IMG/VR virus record: IMGVR_UViG_3300020596_000078
Span: 1-33,171 of that record
From: a virus
Length of the DNA: 33,171 bases
Direction: 5' to 3' (one strand)
Of the stretch, positions 16,903-25,003 are shown one piece after another. Position numbers and translations under genes: made by a program. The stretch's first letter is position 1. Every line of letters starts with the position of its first letter. The notes beneath the pieces are model-generated. The model was not told where the DNA came from. It was given only the letters and a program-made list of their open reading frames with translations, and did no database searches.

Positions 16903-17166
16903 CTATCCTTTTTTGTATTCTGCTTTTACAATCAATGTGGGTTTTTCTAGTGTAATCATGCCGTATTTTGTTGAAACTGCACCCTCTATAACGTCAAAAT
17001 TAAGCTCCAAATTGTGTTCTAGGAGAAACTGTTCGAGTATTTCTTGAGGGTTTGTATTTCTGGTAGATTCCCAAGTGTCATTTACTTGTGTTTCTATTCC
17101 AACGATTCCTGACAGTTCTTCTTTTTTGTATCGTTTATCAGGTGAACCGTTTTTGTTAAATCGCAT
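16903..17166 (-). CDS. Small hypothetical protein, probably leaderless
   Basis: I place the start at 17166 (87 residues, MRFNKNGSPDKRYKKEELSG) because TGGTATAAT (17181-17173) ends 6 nt before it. An in-frame ATG at 17199 (98 residues) overlaps the preceding stop as ATGA and is the alternative; it would place the -10 box inside the coding region. Neither has a Shine-Dalgarno. The protein is mixed alpha/beta (ILEQFLLEHNLELNFDVIEG) and not recognised. Confidence 0.6.
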   Translation of the reverse strand: MRFNKNGSPDKRYKKEELSGIVGIETQVNDTWESTRNTNPQEILEQFLLEHNLELNFDVIEGAVSTKYGMITLEKPTLIVKAEYKKG

Positions 17167-17172
17167 GAGTAT

Positions 17173-17181
17173 ATTATACCA
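17173..17181 (-). promoter_or_regulatory. Extended -10 promoter, leaderless start
   Basis: TGGTATAAT on the minus strand is followed by ATACTC and then the ATG at 17166. The 6-nt spacing puts the expected transcription start at or next to the start codon. Confidence 0.5.
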
Positions 17182-17195
17182 TAATCGTTTTAACG

Positions 17196-17708
17196 TCATA
17201 ATGTTTGTGATTCAAGAATTTTTGTATATTTTTCAATCTCTTTATTAAGAAGCTTTTCCTTTACCTTTAAAGCGTCTTGTTTACTTCTTGCTGCCATCAC
17301 GTCATTTATGGCTGTTTCTTCTCTTTGCGCTACGTGTATCTCTTTTTCGCTTACCGTCTTTTCTCGCAACGCGATCTGTTCTTCTCTTTTTTCTAAACCT
17401 TTTACTTTTTCTAAACGTACAGCAAGAAGTTTTCGATCTTCTTCTATTTCTTGTCTATCCAAGTCTATTTGGACTTTCATTTTACTTGCTAAGTCGCTCA
17501 TCTGGCGAGATTTTTCAATTTCTTGGGTCATTGCAGCCGTTTGTTCGTAAAATGACGATTTCTTGGCAATAAACGACTCCATATCATTTCTCATCTGGAG
17601 TTTATCTTGATCAATCTCTTTTTGAAGCAATTCAATACGTCGATCCTCTTGTTTAATGTGGTTTACCATTTCTTGAAGATAGTTAATAGCAACTTGAGGG
17701 TCAATCAC
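17196..17708 (-). CDS. Long coiled-coil protein
   Basis: The 170-residue product is almost entirely one charged heptad-repeat helix: RRIELLQKEIDQDKLQMRND, then MKVQIDLDRQEIEEDRKLLA and EKREEQIALREKTVSEKEIH. No Cys, Gly-rich or membrane segments. Its start lies 8 nt inside the 83-residue gene, suggesting coupled translation. Coiled-coil proteins between capsid and tail genes may act as spacers, chaperones or fibre rods, but it is far too short for a tape measure of a long tail. Function unknown. Confidence 0.7.
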   Translation of the reverse strand: MIDPQVAINYLQEMVNHIKQEDRRIELLQKEIDQDKLQMRNDMESFIAKKSSFYEQTAAMTQEIEKSRQMSDLASKMKVQIDLDRQEIEEDRKLLAVRLEKVKGLEKREEQIALREKTVSEKEIHVAQREETAINDVMAARSKQDALKVKEKLLNKEIEKYTKILESQTL

Positions 17709-17952
17709 TCAACACCAGCTTTCTTGCAATCTCACGATCAAACATTTTCGGCTTACTACTGACATACTGTTCAATAAGAAGTTCGGCAACAAACAAGCCC
17801 TTAGCTTTTTTAAAAGATTTATTTTCACGAGCATGAAATGTTTCTGTTACTCCACCATAGGTAAAATCAAAGTCATTAGGAAGAGGATTAAAAACAAGTA
17901 CCTCTTTCAAGGCATCGTCTTTCGCTTTCCGTTGCAAGTCTATAGCGTCCAT
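17701..17952 (-). CDS. Small hypothetical protein, probably leaderless
   Basis: The 83-residue protein has a compact mixed fold (FNPLPNDFDFTYGGVTETFH, then a Lys-rich helix and IEQYVSSKPKMFDREIARKL). This pattern recalls small proteins encoded next to capsid genes in environmental phages, but no function is known to me. TGCTATAAT ends 8 nt before the ATG and there is no Shine-Dalgarno, so leaderless translation is likely. Its end overlaps the coiled-coil gene. Confidence 0.65.
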   Translation of the reverse strand: MDAIDLQRKAKDDALKEVLVFNPLPNDFDFTYGGVTETFHARENKSFKKAKGLFVAELLIEQYVSSKPKMFDREIARKLVLSD

Positions 17953-17960
17953 AGAAGGCT

Positions 17961-17969
17961 ATTATAGCA
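17961..17969 (-). promoter_or_regulatory. Extended -10 promoter, leaderless start
   Basis: TGCTATAAT on the minus strand begins one base after the stop of the 136-residue gene. AGCCTTCT (8 nt) separates it from the ATG at 17952. Confidence 0.5.
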
Positions 17970-17970
17970 C

Positions 17971-18381
17971 TTATGTTGTAGCACCTTTAATAATCACAAA
18001 GTTAATTAAAATAGCACCTGTTTCAGCTGTACCAGCTGCGACGTTGTTATTTTGAACGGCAATACTAAATGATCCTGCTGCCACAGTAACGACTTCAACA
18101 ACAGTTCCACCACCGTTTGATCCTGATTGCTGGGAAAGAACAACGACATCACCAATTTCGACGTTCGTATTAGTAACGATAAAAACAGCAGTTCCTTCGG
18201 CAGCCAGGGAAGCAGTGTTTGTAGTAATTGTTCCTGCCATTTTACTCAGAGTAACACCAGTTGATCTGTTTGTTGCTTGAGTAACCAATCCACCTGCGCC
18301 TGGGTTATATCCTATTTGAGTGGCGGTACGCATACCGTTACTTAATACAGCTGATGAAAATGCTTCCATTGGTAATGGCAT
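17971..18381 (-). CDS. Capsid/tail decoration-like beta protein
   Basis: The 136-residue protein has a short helical start and then a Thr/Val/Ala-rich beta domain: ATNRSTGVTLSKMAGTITTN, AVFIVTNTNVEIGDVVVLSQ, VVTVAAGSFSIAVQNN, ILINFVIIKG. I recognise this pattern from small proteins encoded beside phage capsid genes, probably decoration or tail-completion proteins; no enzyme motif is present. AAGGATTCT precedes the ATG as RBS. It is followed by a -10 box for the next gene. Confidence 0.7.
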   Translation of the reverse strand: MPLPMEAFSSAVLSNGMRTATQIGYNPGAGGLVTQATNRSTGVTLSKMAGTITTNTASLAAEGTAVFIVTNTNVEIGDVVVLSQQSGSNGGGTVVEVVTVAAGSFSIAVQNNNVAAGTAETGAILINFVIIKGATT

Positions 18382-18394
18382 AGAATCCTTTTAA

Positions 18395-18571
18395 TTATAC
18401 TTTTCCAGTTCCTAAACATGAATCACATCGTACGTTGCCGTCTAATCCTTGACCTTTACAGTCCATACAGTTGAACATGCTTCTGTCTTCCACTGGTTCT
18501 TCATGTGTTCTCAGATCCCGTAATTCTTGAGTTTCATTGAATGTTCTGCTGTTATTGTTTTTATGTGACAT
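18395..18571 (-). CDS. 58-residue DnaJ-type CxxCxGxG zinc-finger protein
   Basis: The frame runs ATG (18571) to TAA (18395), with AGGAG 6 nt before the ATG. The N-terminal half is charged and helical. The C-terminal half carries CMDCKGQG and CDSCLGTG, a pair of CxxCxGxG motifs as in the DnaJ/Hsp40 zinc-binding domain, probably binding one zinc ion. It lies between two decoration-like genes in the capsid cluster, so it may act as a small assembly chaperone or RNA/protein-binding factor. That role is inference. No J-domain is present. Confidence 0.8.
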   Translation of the reverse strand: MSHKNNNSRTFNETQELRDLRTHEEPVEDRSMFNCMDCKGQGLDGNVRCDSCLGTGKV

Positions 18572-18613
18572 ACATCTCCTATATAAGTTATTCTTTTAGA
18601 ATACAGCCAACTC

Positions 18614-19360
18614 TTAGTCTATTTGTAAGAAAATTGTAATACCTTTGGCAGATGCTGCTATTTGTCTTGTTACACCAACTCTCTGTTTGGTTGTACCGAC
18701 AGTTGCCACAGTGACTGCACCAGCTGTTCCAGATACAGTACCGACTTCAGATCCTACAGCGAATGTAGAGCCATCTGAGAGAGCGGAGACAGTACCGTGG
18801 GTTTGCACCCATCCATATTGATTCGCTGGGATTTCAAAAATAGCAACTCCGACAGCCATTCCCGTTGGGGTAGTTGCTGGAAATTGAATAACACCAGACC
18901 ATGGACTTCTCTTCATATTCACTTTTGCAGAGGTAGAGAAGGCATATCGTAATGGTCTATCTAGATACACTATTAAAGCTCCACCTGTTGTTAACACACC
19001 ACCCACTGAAGTAATTGTGTACTCATCGGCAATGGCCACAGTTCCTGCGGTGTAAACGTTAATGCTTCCACCAATAAAAGCCTCAGAGGTCACCGTGGTT
19101 GTACCATTGGTAATCTGTAAGAATCTATCACCTACTGCTCCAGCTACACCGACGGCCATGTTTTCAAATTGTGTGTCGTTCGCTGCTTCTTGTAAGAGAT
19201 TTCCCTTGACAAGCGCCGACGCTCCTGCTTTAGCATATCGAAATATCTTACCGTTATTTCCGTCTCTCATCTCTCCGATGGTATATGGGCTTGGAACATC
19301 AGTAGTTGCCGTGTAAAGATCTAGTGCTGAGAGTGTCTTTCTTCCTGTAATACTTGCCAT
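18614..19360 (-). CDS. Capsid-associated/decoration-like protein
   Basis: The 248-residue protein lies immediately after the major capsid gene. It begins with MASITGRKTLSALDLYTATT and contains GKIFRYAKAGASALVKGNLL and long Thr/Val/Gly-rich beta segments (TVAIADEYTITSVGGVLTTG; DGSTFAVGSEVGTVSGTAG). This beta-rich composition and position fit a capsid decoration or cement protein. A 6-bp hairpin (TTCGTG/CACGAA, 19391-19374) lies between the capsid stop and this RBS (AGGAAATT). The family was recognised only in general terms. Confidence 0.7.
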   Translation of the reverse strand: MASITGRKTLSALDLYTATTDVPSPYTIGEMRDGNNGKIFRYAKAGASALVKGNLLQEAANDTQFENMAVGVAGAVGDRFLQITNGTTTVTSEAFIGGSINVYTAGTVAIADEYTITSVGGVLTTGGALIVYLDRPLRYAFSTSAKVNMKRSPWSGVIQFPATTPTGMAVGVAIFEIPANQYGWVQTHGTVSALSDGSTFAVGSEVGTVSGTAGAVTVATVGTTKQRVGVTRQIAASAKGITIFLQID

Positions 19361-19407
19361 AATTTCCTATTCTTTCGTGGTTGTACACGAATTTTTATCT
19401 ATCGTTA

Positions 19408-20526
19408 TTAAGCGACAGAGGTGATACCTGTTAATTTGCCTTGTCTTCGTGGTTGAAATGACGCCATTTGACCGAATACGTAAAAGCGACTAATAATGCC
19501 AGCTTGTTCTTGCATCATTTGTTTTGCTTGATAGAAGAACCCGTGATAACTGGTTTTTGTTTCAGAGATTTGACCTTCAACAACACCTTTTTTACCTAAA
19601 GATACTGGGGAAACAAATTCTTTGAAAGATCGAGGTACTTGTGTTCTTCCGTACCATTTCAAATAGTTCTCATTCAACATGTATAAAGTTCCAGATGGAG
19701 CAGCTTTATCACGCATGATTGGGATACCTGAGTAGGTGTTTGTTCCACCGTAGCCAGCACCAGCGCCTGGTAATTTACCAGCTGTTGGGAATTGACCACT
19801 CATGGATTGATCCATGTAATTTCTTTGAACGGTTGGGGTTAAAAACTGCTCGTAGAGTGATGCCACAGTATCTCCAGTGTAAATTACTGTTGGGTTTTCT
19901 TTAGGGCCAGTATCTGAGATGGCTGATCTTAATGTAGCTAGCTTAGCTAAAGTCATCGTGCCACTAGAAGGAGTGACAGTCGCATTCAGTGAGCCATACG
20001 TTGCACGAGTTTGTCCGCCGTAGGTTAATAGGTTTGTTCCGTTATCCACAATACCCTCTAATCCCAGTGGTTGATCGTTCGTGCCTCCAATACCAAACAT
20101 CGCTAATGAAAGACCTTGCACAGTTTCATTGAGTGCATCTTCATACTCAAACGCTGGATAATCAACATCCTGACCATCTCCTTCTCGAGCAAATGCATCA
20201 GTCATGATTTCTACCATAGGCATCGTTGCGTGTGCGTCATTAAATTGGAGCTGTACGACAACGTTCTCAGATGATGAATTTAATCCGTCTAATCCGTCGA
20301 ACCATTGAAATTGAGTTCTACCGGCAATCTTGATATTTTTAATGATGGTTGGTTGTTCACCACGTCCATCACCTGAAAATTGTTGACCGTTATAAAGCAT
20401 GCGTGATGCGAATGATGGATAGTTTAAAATACCATCGACAACAGTTGCAGCAGCTCTGGCGGTACTGAAGTTGAAAACGTTTGATCCCTGAGGTGTACCT
20501 TGTGGGACGATTGATCCATTTGCCAT
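19408..20526 (-). CDS. Major capsid protein, HK97-fold type
   Basis: 372 residues from the ATG at 20526 (MANGSIVPQGTPQGSNVFNF), which has AAGGA about 6 nt upstream. An in-frame ATG at 20577 lies in the leader and is rejected. Features typical of HK97-like capsids are an extended N-arm, a spine-helix region, a Gly-rich E-loop-like part, and the late block NTYSGIPIMRDKAAPSGTLY MLNEN (P-domain and A-domain boundary). It follows portal and scaffold in the usual order. No protease domain is visible, so a separate scaffold rather than a delta-domain is used. It is preceded by late leader element 4, which fits strong regulated late expression. Confidence 0.9.
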   Translation of the reverse strand: MANGSIVPQGTPQGSNVFNFSTARAAATVVDGILNYPSFASRMLYNGQQFSGDGRGEQPTIIKNIKIAGRTQFQWFDGLDGLNSSSENVVVQLQFNDAHATMPMVEIMTDAFAREGDGQDVDYPAFEYEDALNETVQGLSLAMFGIGGTNDQPLGLEGIVDNGTNLLTYGGQTRATYGSLNATVTPSSGTMTLAKLATLRSAISDTGPKENPTVIYTGDTVASLYEQFLTPTVQRNYMDQSMSGQFPTAGKLPGAGAGYGGTNTYSGIPIMRDKAAPSGTLYMLNENYLKWYGRTQVPRSFKEFVSPVSLGKKGVVEGQISETKTSYHGFFYQAKQMMQEQAGIISRFYVFGQMASFQPRRQGKLTGITSVA

Positions 20527-20621
20527 AAATTCCTTTTTATGTAGAGCGAAATGCTCTAACAGACGTAAAAAATCCACCTGGTTGGGGTGGATGTATCGAA
20601 ATCCTAAACTGTATTATATGC
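20527..20621 (-). promoter_or_regulatory. Late leader element 4 upstream of the capsid gene
   Basis: GCATATAAT (20621-20613) is followed by TTTAGGATTTCGATACATCC, then stem ATCCACC/GGTGGAT (20592-20586 and 20578-20572, 7-nt loop) and a U-run. A second hairpin AGAGC/GCTCT (20557-20543) follows, then AAGGA and the ATG. Here the extended TG is lacking. GGAT-N8-ATCC could pair as the alternative to the terminator-like stem. Confidence 0.7.
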
Positions 20622-20640
20622 TCTTTTGGTAGCCTGTCAA

Positions 20641-21273
20641 TTAAAACCCAAACATCCGTTTTCTTAACGGTGCAACGTCACGGTCATAGTCTAACTCTTT
20701 ATTTTCTTTAGCTGGAGAGGACGGTCTTGTGCCAATGACTGGTGCTGAAGCTCCTACTGGCTCTTTGTTATATTCTTCGTAAAATGCAATTTTTGCAGAC
20801 TTTCCACCAGATACTTTTGCAAGTTCAAGTCTTGCACTAAGTCCTGCATCTGCTTGTATCTCTTCCATTGTCAATGTTTCACCTTTGTTAATCTTTTCTT
20901 GCGTTTTTGCTTCCACAGCTGGCATCTTTCCTTGATGAACAAGGTCATACCACTCTGTATCAAAAGACTTTCGTCTTTCTTCAAGCTCAGTGTTACTTCT
21001 CTGTTTCTCTAATTCCTGAACAGTCTTTTGTGTTTCTTCTCGCTCTTTCAGCTTTGCCTCTACTCGGGCATCAATATCGTCTTGTGAAATGGTGGGAATC
21101 TGTTTTTTTGCTTCATTAAAGAGTTCATCATACGTTTCTGGGGAATCTTTTCCACGCTGTTCCCATGAGTACTTTGATTTGTCTCCTTGAAGGGCAGTAA
21201 TGAGGGATTCTTTTGCAGCCTGAATAGCTTCTCGTTTAATGTTCTCTGCGTCTATTTGAGGGGTTTCAGTCAT
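20641..21273 (-). CDS. Scaffolding protein
   Basis: The 210-residue, highly charged protein is mostly helical, with a central coiled coil (VEAKLKEREETQKTVQELEK) and a basic C-terminal end (APLRKRMFGF). It lies between portal and capsid genes. These are the hallmarks of a phage scaffolding protein, whose C-terminus usually binds the capsid subunit. No serine-protease motif is seen. The ATG has no Shine-Dalgarno and lies 7 nt behind TGGTATAAT, so a leaderless mRNA is likely in addition to readthrough from upstream. Confidence 0.85.
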   Translation of the reverse strand: MTETPQIDAENIKREAIQAAKESLITALQGDKSKYSWEQRGKDSPETYDELFNEAKKQIPTISQDDIDARVEAKLKEREETQKTVQELEKQRSNTELEERRKSFDTEWYDLVHQGKMPAVEAKTQEKINKGETLTMEEIQADAGLSARLELAKVSGGKSAKIAFYEEYNKEPVGASAPVIGTRPSSPAKENKELDYDRDVAPLRKRMFGF

Positions 21274-21280
21274 GGTGTCT

Positions 21281-21289
21281 ATTATACCA
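21281..21289 (-). promoter_or_regulatory. Extended -10 promoter, leaderless start of scaffold gene
   Basis: TGGTATAAT overlaps the portal stop codon (GTG GTA TAA). AGACACC (7 nt) separates it from the ATG at 21273. Confidence 0.5.
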
Positions 21290-23177
21290 CGGGTTTATTC
21301 AGTTCATTTACAGCGCCACCACTCATAGGCATAGCGCCAGCATCTAGTGGTGTTCCGCCTGGTGAAGCAGCCATCGCTTGATCCACGGCGCTTGGTGGCA
21401 TGTTTTCCTCTTGTGCTGGCTTTTCCGTTAAATACTGTTGTATATACATCTGCGGTGATCCTTGAGCTAACATAGCCCTCAGCGCTCGTTCTTTTGGATT
21501 TGATTGCTCGGTGTCTTCATAGTAAGAAAGTGGATCACCTATTCCAAGGCTCATGTTTGTTTCAGCTTGACGCTTACGGAGCATTTTATCCACACCAGAG
21601 GCTGAGACAACAACTTCCATTCCGTTATCAACAGAGTCTCTAGAGAGTCTTGTATGAAGCACTTCCCCGTCTTTTCCTAAGATATGCCTCATGTGTGCTT
21701 TGGTGTAGAAGAGTCTAATAAACTGCATCGCCCAGTTTGCCTGCCATTCAGAACAGGCGTTAATTGTGTCTTCCACAATGTCATCAATCAGCCCGAAGTC
21801 ACCTTCTCGGCTCATCTGCTCTTGGCCTAACGTAGAGTTTGCAGAAGATAATCCTCGAGTAGCAGGGCCAGTACCCATCATTTCAAAGGCTTTTGATCGG
21901 TCATCTCCCTGCGATCGGTATTGTTGCGCAGTCGCTGGTGCTTGATCAATATGAGCGTGAGCGTTGTTAATAGATGATCCTTGTGGAATATCTAGCCCTA
22001 AAACCTGATCAACATCATAAATATTGATGTTGTCTAGGGTTGTCTGAGGAATGGCGTTTGTATCAAACATGTCCTTGCCACGGGAACGAATATTCATATC
22101 TTGAATGATAGAACCGTTGAGGTTGATAGAGTCCTGAAAGTCTAGTATCTGCTCTACCCTAGACGTTTCACTAATTGGATGCTCTCCCATGTTTTCGTAC
22201 ACCATAAAGAAATAGGGTTTTTGGGGGTCTTGAAAGTAGTTTGAGTACTCTGTTTCAGTATTTTCATCACTTTTAGATAGAAAGATATCTTCAATTGTGT
22301 ACGCATTTTTTTCAACCATTTCCTTACTAAAGAGTTTTTTGCGACCCTGATAATCAAAATAAGGATTTTTCATCTTCTTCAAAGGAATGTTTCCGTACAC
22401 CCACGCAACTCCATCTATGCGTTCTGTCTCTTTATCTTTCAAGACATACGTGTGAAACCACACTTCCCATAAAAGCACCATTGATGCCATCTTCGCCTCG
22501 GTATTCAGTGAGTTTTTATCCCATCCAAACTCTGCTTTGATTTCGTCTTCTTTATTTGGAAACATCAAAATAACTTCTTTAAGCGGCATTTTTGCCTTCT
22601 CTGCTACAAACCCCATGTTATTGGCATCATTGTCTGGACAGTTATGATCCCACACCATATTGTCTGGATGAACAACAGGAAACTCATAATCTCCAAATGG
22701 TCCTTTTTCAGGATTCCAAATTGCTTTTCGGCATGCGAAGAAATACAACGGCTCTTGTTTTGTCATAAGCCCTAACGCTTTTCTATTCGCTCGCTGTTTC
22801 ACATCAGAGTTGAAAACACCCGTCAGATCCTGTGCAGACTTTTTAGACTCTGGTGTTTCATCACCAGGCTTTACGGTAAGGTCTGGCATACGAGATAACG
22901 CAATAGGTTTCTGCCTAGAAATAGCCTCATTGATCACATTTTCTCTATATGGTCTCGACTTGTTCGACGTTTTTTGAAGTGCTTGTCTCCCGTAGTAATA
23001 CTCGAGATTCTTCTGTTGTCTGTTGTAGAGATTTTTTTCTGTGTAAAAAGCAATAGAGGCACGAATATGTTGCTTCACAATTTTAACAATTTCATCGTCA
23101 TCAATATCAAGCCGCATCGGGTCTAAAAATTCTTCTGGTTGAGCGTTAAGATCGGCGGTTGGAAGGTCTTGAATCAT
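21282..23177 (-). CDS. Portal protein
   Basis: The 631-residue protein has the general pattern of a podovirus-type portal: an acidic N-terminus, YNRQQKNLEYYYGRQ (about residues 50-64), a wing region with YFFACRKAIWNPE and PVVHPDNMVWDHN, and a helical clip/stem region (SRVEQILDFQDSINLNGSII). It ends with a Pro/Gly/Ala-rich tail. It forms the dodecameric DNA channel at one vertex and docks the terminase. It is placed between the zinc-ribbon/terminase genes and the scaffold. The ATG follows the hairpin of late leader element 5 with no obvious Shine-Dalgarno. Confidence 0.88.
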   Translation of the reverse strand: MIQDLPTADLNAQPEEFLDPMRLDIDDDEIVKIVKQHIRASIAFYTEKNLYNRQQKNLEYYYGRQALQKTSNKSRPYRENVINEAISRQKPIALSRMPDLTVKPGDETPESKKSAQDLTGVFNSDVKQRANRKALGLMTKQEPLYFFACRKAIWNPEKGPFGDYEFPVVHPDNMVWDHNCPDNDANNMGFVAEKAKMPLKEVILMFPNKEDEIKAEFGWDKNSLNTEAKMASMVLLWEVWFHTYVLKDKETERIDGVAWVYGNIPLKKMKNPYFDYQGRKKLFSKEMVEKNAYTIEDIFLSKSDENTETEYSNYFQDPQKPYFFMVYENMGEHPISETSRVEQILDFQDSINLNGSIIQDMNIRSRGKDMFDTNAIPQTTLDNINIYDVDQVLGLDIPQGSSINNAHAHIDQAPATAQQYRSQGDDRSKAFEMMGTGPATRGLSSANSTLGQEQMSREGDFGLIDDIVEDTINACSEWQANWAMQFIRLFYTKAHMRHILGKDGEVLHTRLSRDSVDNGMEVVVSASGVDKMLRKRQAETNMSLGIGDPLSYYEDTEQSNPKERALRAMLAQGSPQMYIQQYLTEKPAQEENMPPSAVDQAMAASPGGTPLDAGAMPMSGGAVNELNKPVV

Positions 23178-23230
23178 AAAAATACCAGCTCTACGGCTGG
23201 TTGTATAAATAACCTTGTTGAATTATATCA
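23178..23230 (-). promoter_or_regulatory. Late leader element 5 upstream of the portal gene
   Basis: TGATATAAT (23230-23222) is followed by a weaker box (AAGGTTATTTATACAACC), then stem ACCAGC/GCTGGT (23201-23196 and 23189-23184, 6-nt loop), AUUUUU and the ATG at 23177. Same order and spacing as leaders 1-4 but the most diverged box; no Shine-Dalgarno outside the hairpin. Confidence 0.6.
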
Positions 23231-23482
23231 CTGAATATGGATCTTATAGCTGTGTTCACACTTGCGGCATTTTAACGTCAATGGTGGTGATTTTAAAATG
23301 TGGGTCATATCTTCCTGGACTAACGCAATAATCCTATGCTGAATATAAAACTGGAACTTTCCACACTCTATACAGTGAAACGCTCTTGATTCTTCTGCTG
23401 GCTCTAGCCACACCACAGTTATCCGTAAAGGTTTCACCCCTTTGTTTATGACCACATAGGATACTGGATACACTAACTCCAT
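23228..23482 (-). CDS. Zinc-ribbon protein between terminase and portal
   Basis: 84 residues from the ATG at 23482 (MELVYPVSYVVINKGVKPLR). I prefer it to an ATG 21 nt upstream because a TATAAT box ends 7 nt before it. Two cysteine pairs, CIEC (about residue 38) and CRKC (near the C-terminus), fit one zinc ribbon with a beta-rich core between them. No Shine-Dalgarno is seen. Small zinc ribbons in packaging modules may bind DNA or terminase, but the function here is unknown. Confidence 0.65.
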   Translation of the reverse strand: MELVYPVSYVVINKGVKPLRITVVWLEPAEESRAFHCIECGKFQFYIQHRIIALVQEDMTHILKSPPLTLKCRKCEHSYKIHIQ

Positions 23483-23489
23483 GTTAGTA

Positions 23490-23498
23490 ATTATACCG
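23490..23498 (-). promoter_or_regulatory. -10 promoter, leaderless start
   Basis: CGGTATAAT on the minus strand is followed by TACTAAC (7 nt) and the ATG at 23482. The TG of the extended -10 is CG here, so this is the weakest of the set. Confidence 0.4.
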
Positions 23499-23587
23499 TA
23501 CATTCTTTGTGGTGCTATAACTCTTTAAAAAAGGGTTTTACCGTAGGCCTTCTTGACTATTTACCTAATAACGTATTTTTGAGGACG

Positions 23588-25003
23588 TTAATGAAGCGTT
23601 TTAAAGAACGCTTTCGGATCAATTGCAAGCTGGCCATCACCAGCAAGAGAGAGTTTTCCCTTGTATTCACTTGTTTTTATCGTATATGATCCTGCTTTTA
23701 CGGCGGTAAACTTGACTTTAACGAGTCCATAGCTCCACCCATCCCAGCCGTGATCATCACCAGTAGTATCTACATCATCAATTTTATGTTCATCATAAAT
23801 CAGTGTCGGTAATGATTTAATCAAGTATGGACAGCTTTCTGTTACTAAAGCATATCCAAGACCGTCTGGGGCTAATGAGAGCCAGTTATGGGTCAAAGCA
23901 ACCCTAGCGACTCTGTTCTTCGTAGCAGGATTAAAACGACACCAGTTCACTCCTCCATTGAGTTCTTTCCACTTCTCTTCCATGACTCTAGCAATTGACT
24001 TACTGCCATCAGTATTTGTATTCAACATGGCTGAATCAGGCTCTACTCTTGAGGGATGAATGCCGATCTTCTTACAGCCGTAAAATATCTCTTCTGCCCA
24101 CATATCTGGTGTTTTCTGATTTCCTGCCCATTCTTTATAAGCAATGTCTCTGTGATAGTTTGCTCCCTCATGCTTCATTGGAACAACGGCATGCAAATAC
24201 GCAGCAAACAGTGATTTACTTGAGTAACCCCAGTCCATCGAGAGGTAGTGATCATTATCTTTGTCTGGGATAAGCGGTTTAATGACATGAGTAAGCTTTG
24301 AGAACTCGCTAAAGGCTTGACCAGTAAAAATGTTCCAGTCCCCTTCGAGATACGCTTTTCGTAAGTGTTCAGGTAGATCTTTTAGTCGTTCGATATACTC
24401 GGGGTCATTTTCCATGAGCGCTCTGTTATCTGTGACAAATGCTTGGGTAAAGTGGTAGTCTTCAGGATTTTCATCTGGTTTAAAATCTCTATCTATAAAG
24501 ATTCGCTTAATTTCAGCGTGACCTTTTCCTCCCGGGTTACCCGTAAGATACATTCTCGGCTTAATAAATGGATTGGTGGTTCGTAAAGATGATCTGAGAA
24601 TTTTAATAACTTCGTAGTCGTGCTGTGTCACTTCATCAACATCAATATCTTCATACTCTCGACCCTGGTATGTATACACGTCATCTGTGTTTTGTAGGTA
24701 AGAAAACTCTGTCGTTGATCCGTTTGGATAGTGAATCTTTTTTTCTGATCTGTTATACCATTGGACAGTCATGGGGTACTCTTTAAAAAAGGGATAGATG
24801 TGGTTTGCGAGCAGCTCTGGGTACGTTTTTCGGACGATTAAACCTCTTGTGTTCGCATATTTCAGTCGACGTAACACCTGTCTGGCTCGTATTGCGTAGC
24901 TTTTCCCACCACCCTTTGCTCCACCAAAGAATTCTATTGGGTAGATTTCACTTGCTTTGATCGACTCCCGTTGTTTCGGCTGTAGAGTTATTCGTATTTC
25001 CAT
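23588..25003 (-). CDS. terL: Terminase large subunit
   Basis: 471 residues with all expected motifs: Walker A GGAKGGGKS (27-35), Walker B YEDIDVDE (117-124), coupling motif LTGNPGG (153-159), and an RNase H-like nuclease with MDWGY (Asp257), EPDSAM (Asp323) and GDDHGWDGWSYGL (416-428). It cuts and pumps the DNA into the prohead through the portal. The length is normal. The gene starts 56 nt inside the small-subunit gene, so the two are overlapped and probably coupled. Confidence 0.95.
   Translation of the reverse strand: MEIRITLQPKQRESIKASEIYPIEFFGGAKGGGKSYAIRARQVLRRLKYANTRGLIVRKTYPELLANHIYPFFKEYPMTVQWYNRSEKKIHYPNGSTTEFSYLQNTDDVYTYQGREYEDIDVDEVTQHDYEVIKILRSSLRTTNPFIKPRMYLTGNPGGKGHAEIKRIFIDRDFKPDENPEDYHFTQAFVTDNRALMENDPEYIERLKDLPEHLRKAYLEGDWNIFTGQAFSEFSKLTHVIKPLIPDKDNDHYLSMDWGYSSKSLFAAYLHAVVPMKHEGANYHRDIAYKEWAGNQKTPDMWAEEIFYGCKKIGIHPSRVEPDSAMLNTNTDGSKSIARVMEEKWKELNGGVNWCRFNPATKNRVARVALTHNWLSLAPDGLGYALVTESCPYLIKSLPTLIYDEHKIDDVDTTGDDHGWDGWSYGLVKVKFTAVKAGSYTIKTSEYKGKLSLAGDGQLAIDPKAFFKTLH

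Noticed and set aside
17196-17708. Coiled-coil protein as a tape measure.
   Set aside because: 170 residues is much too short, and no other long-tail genes are present.
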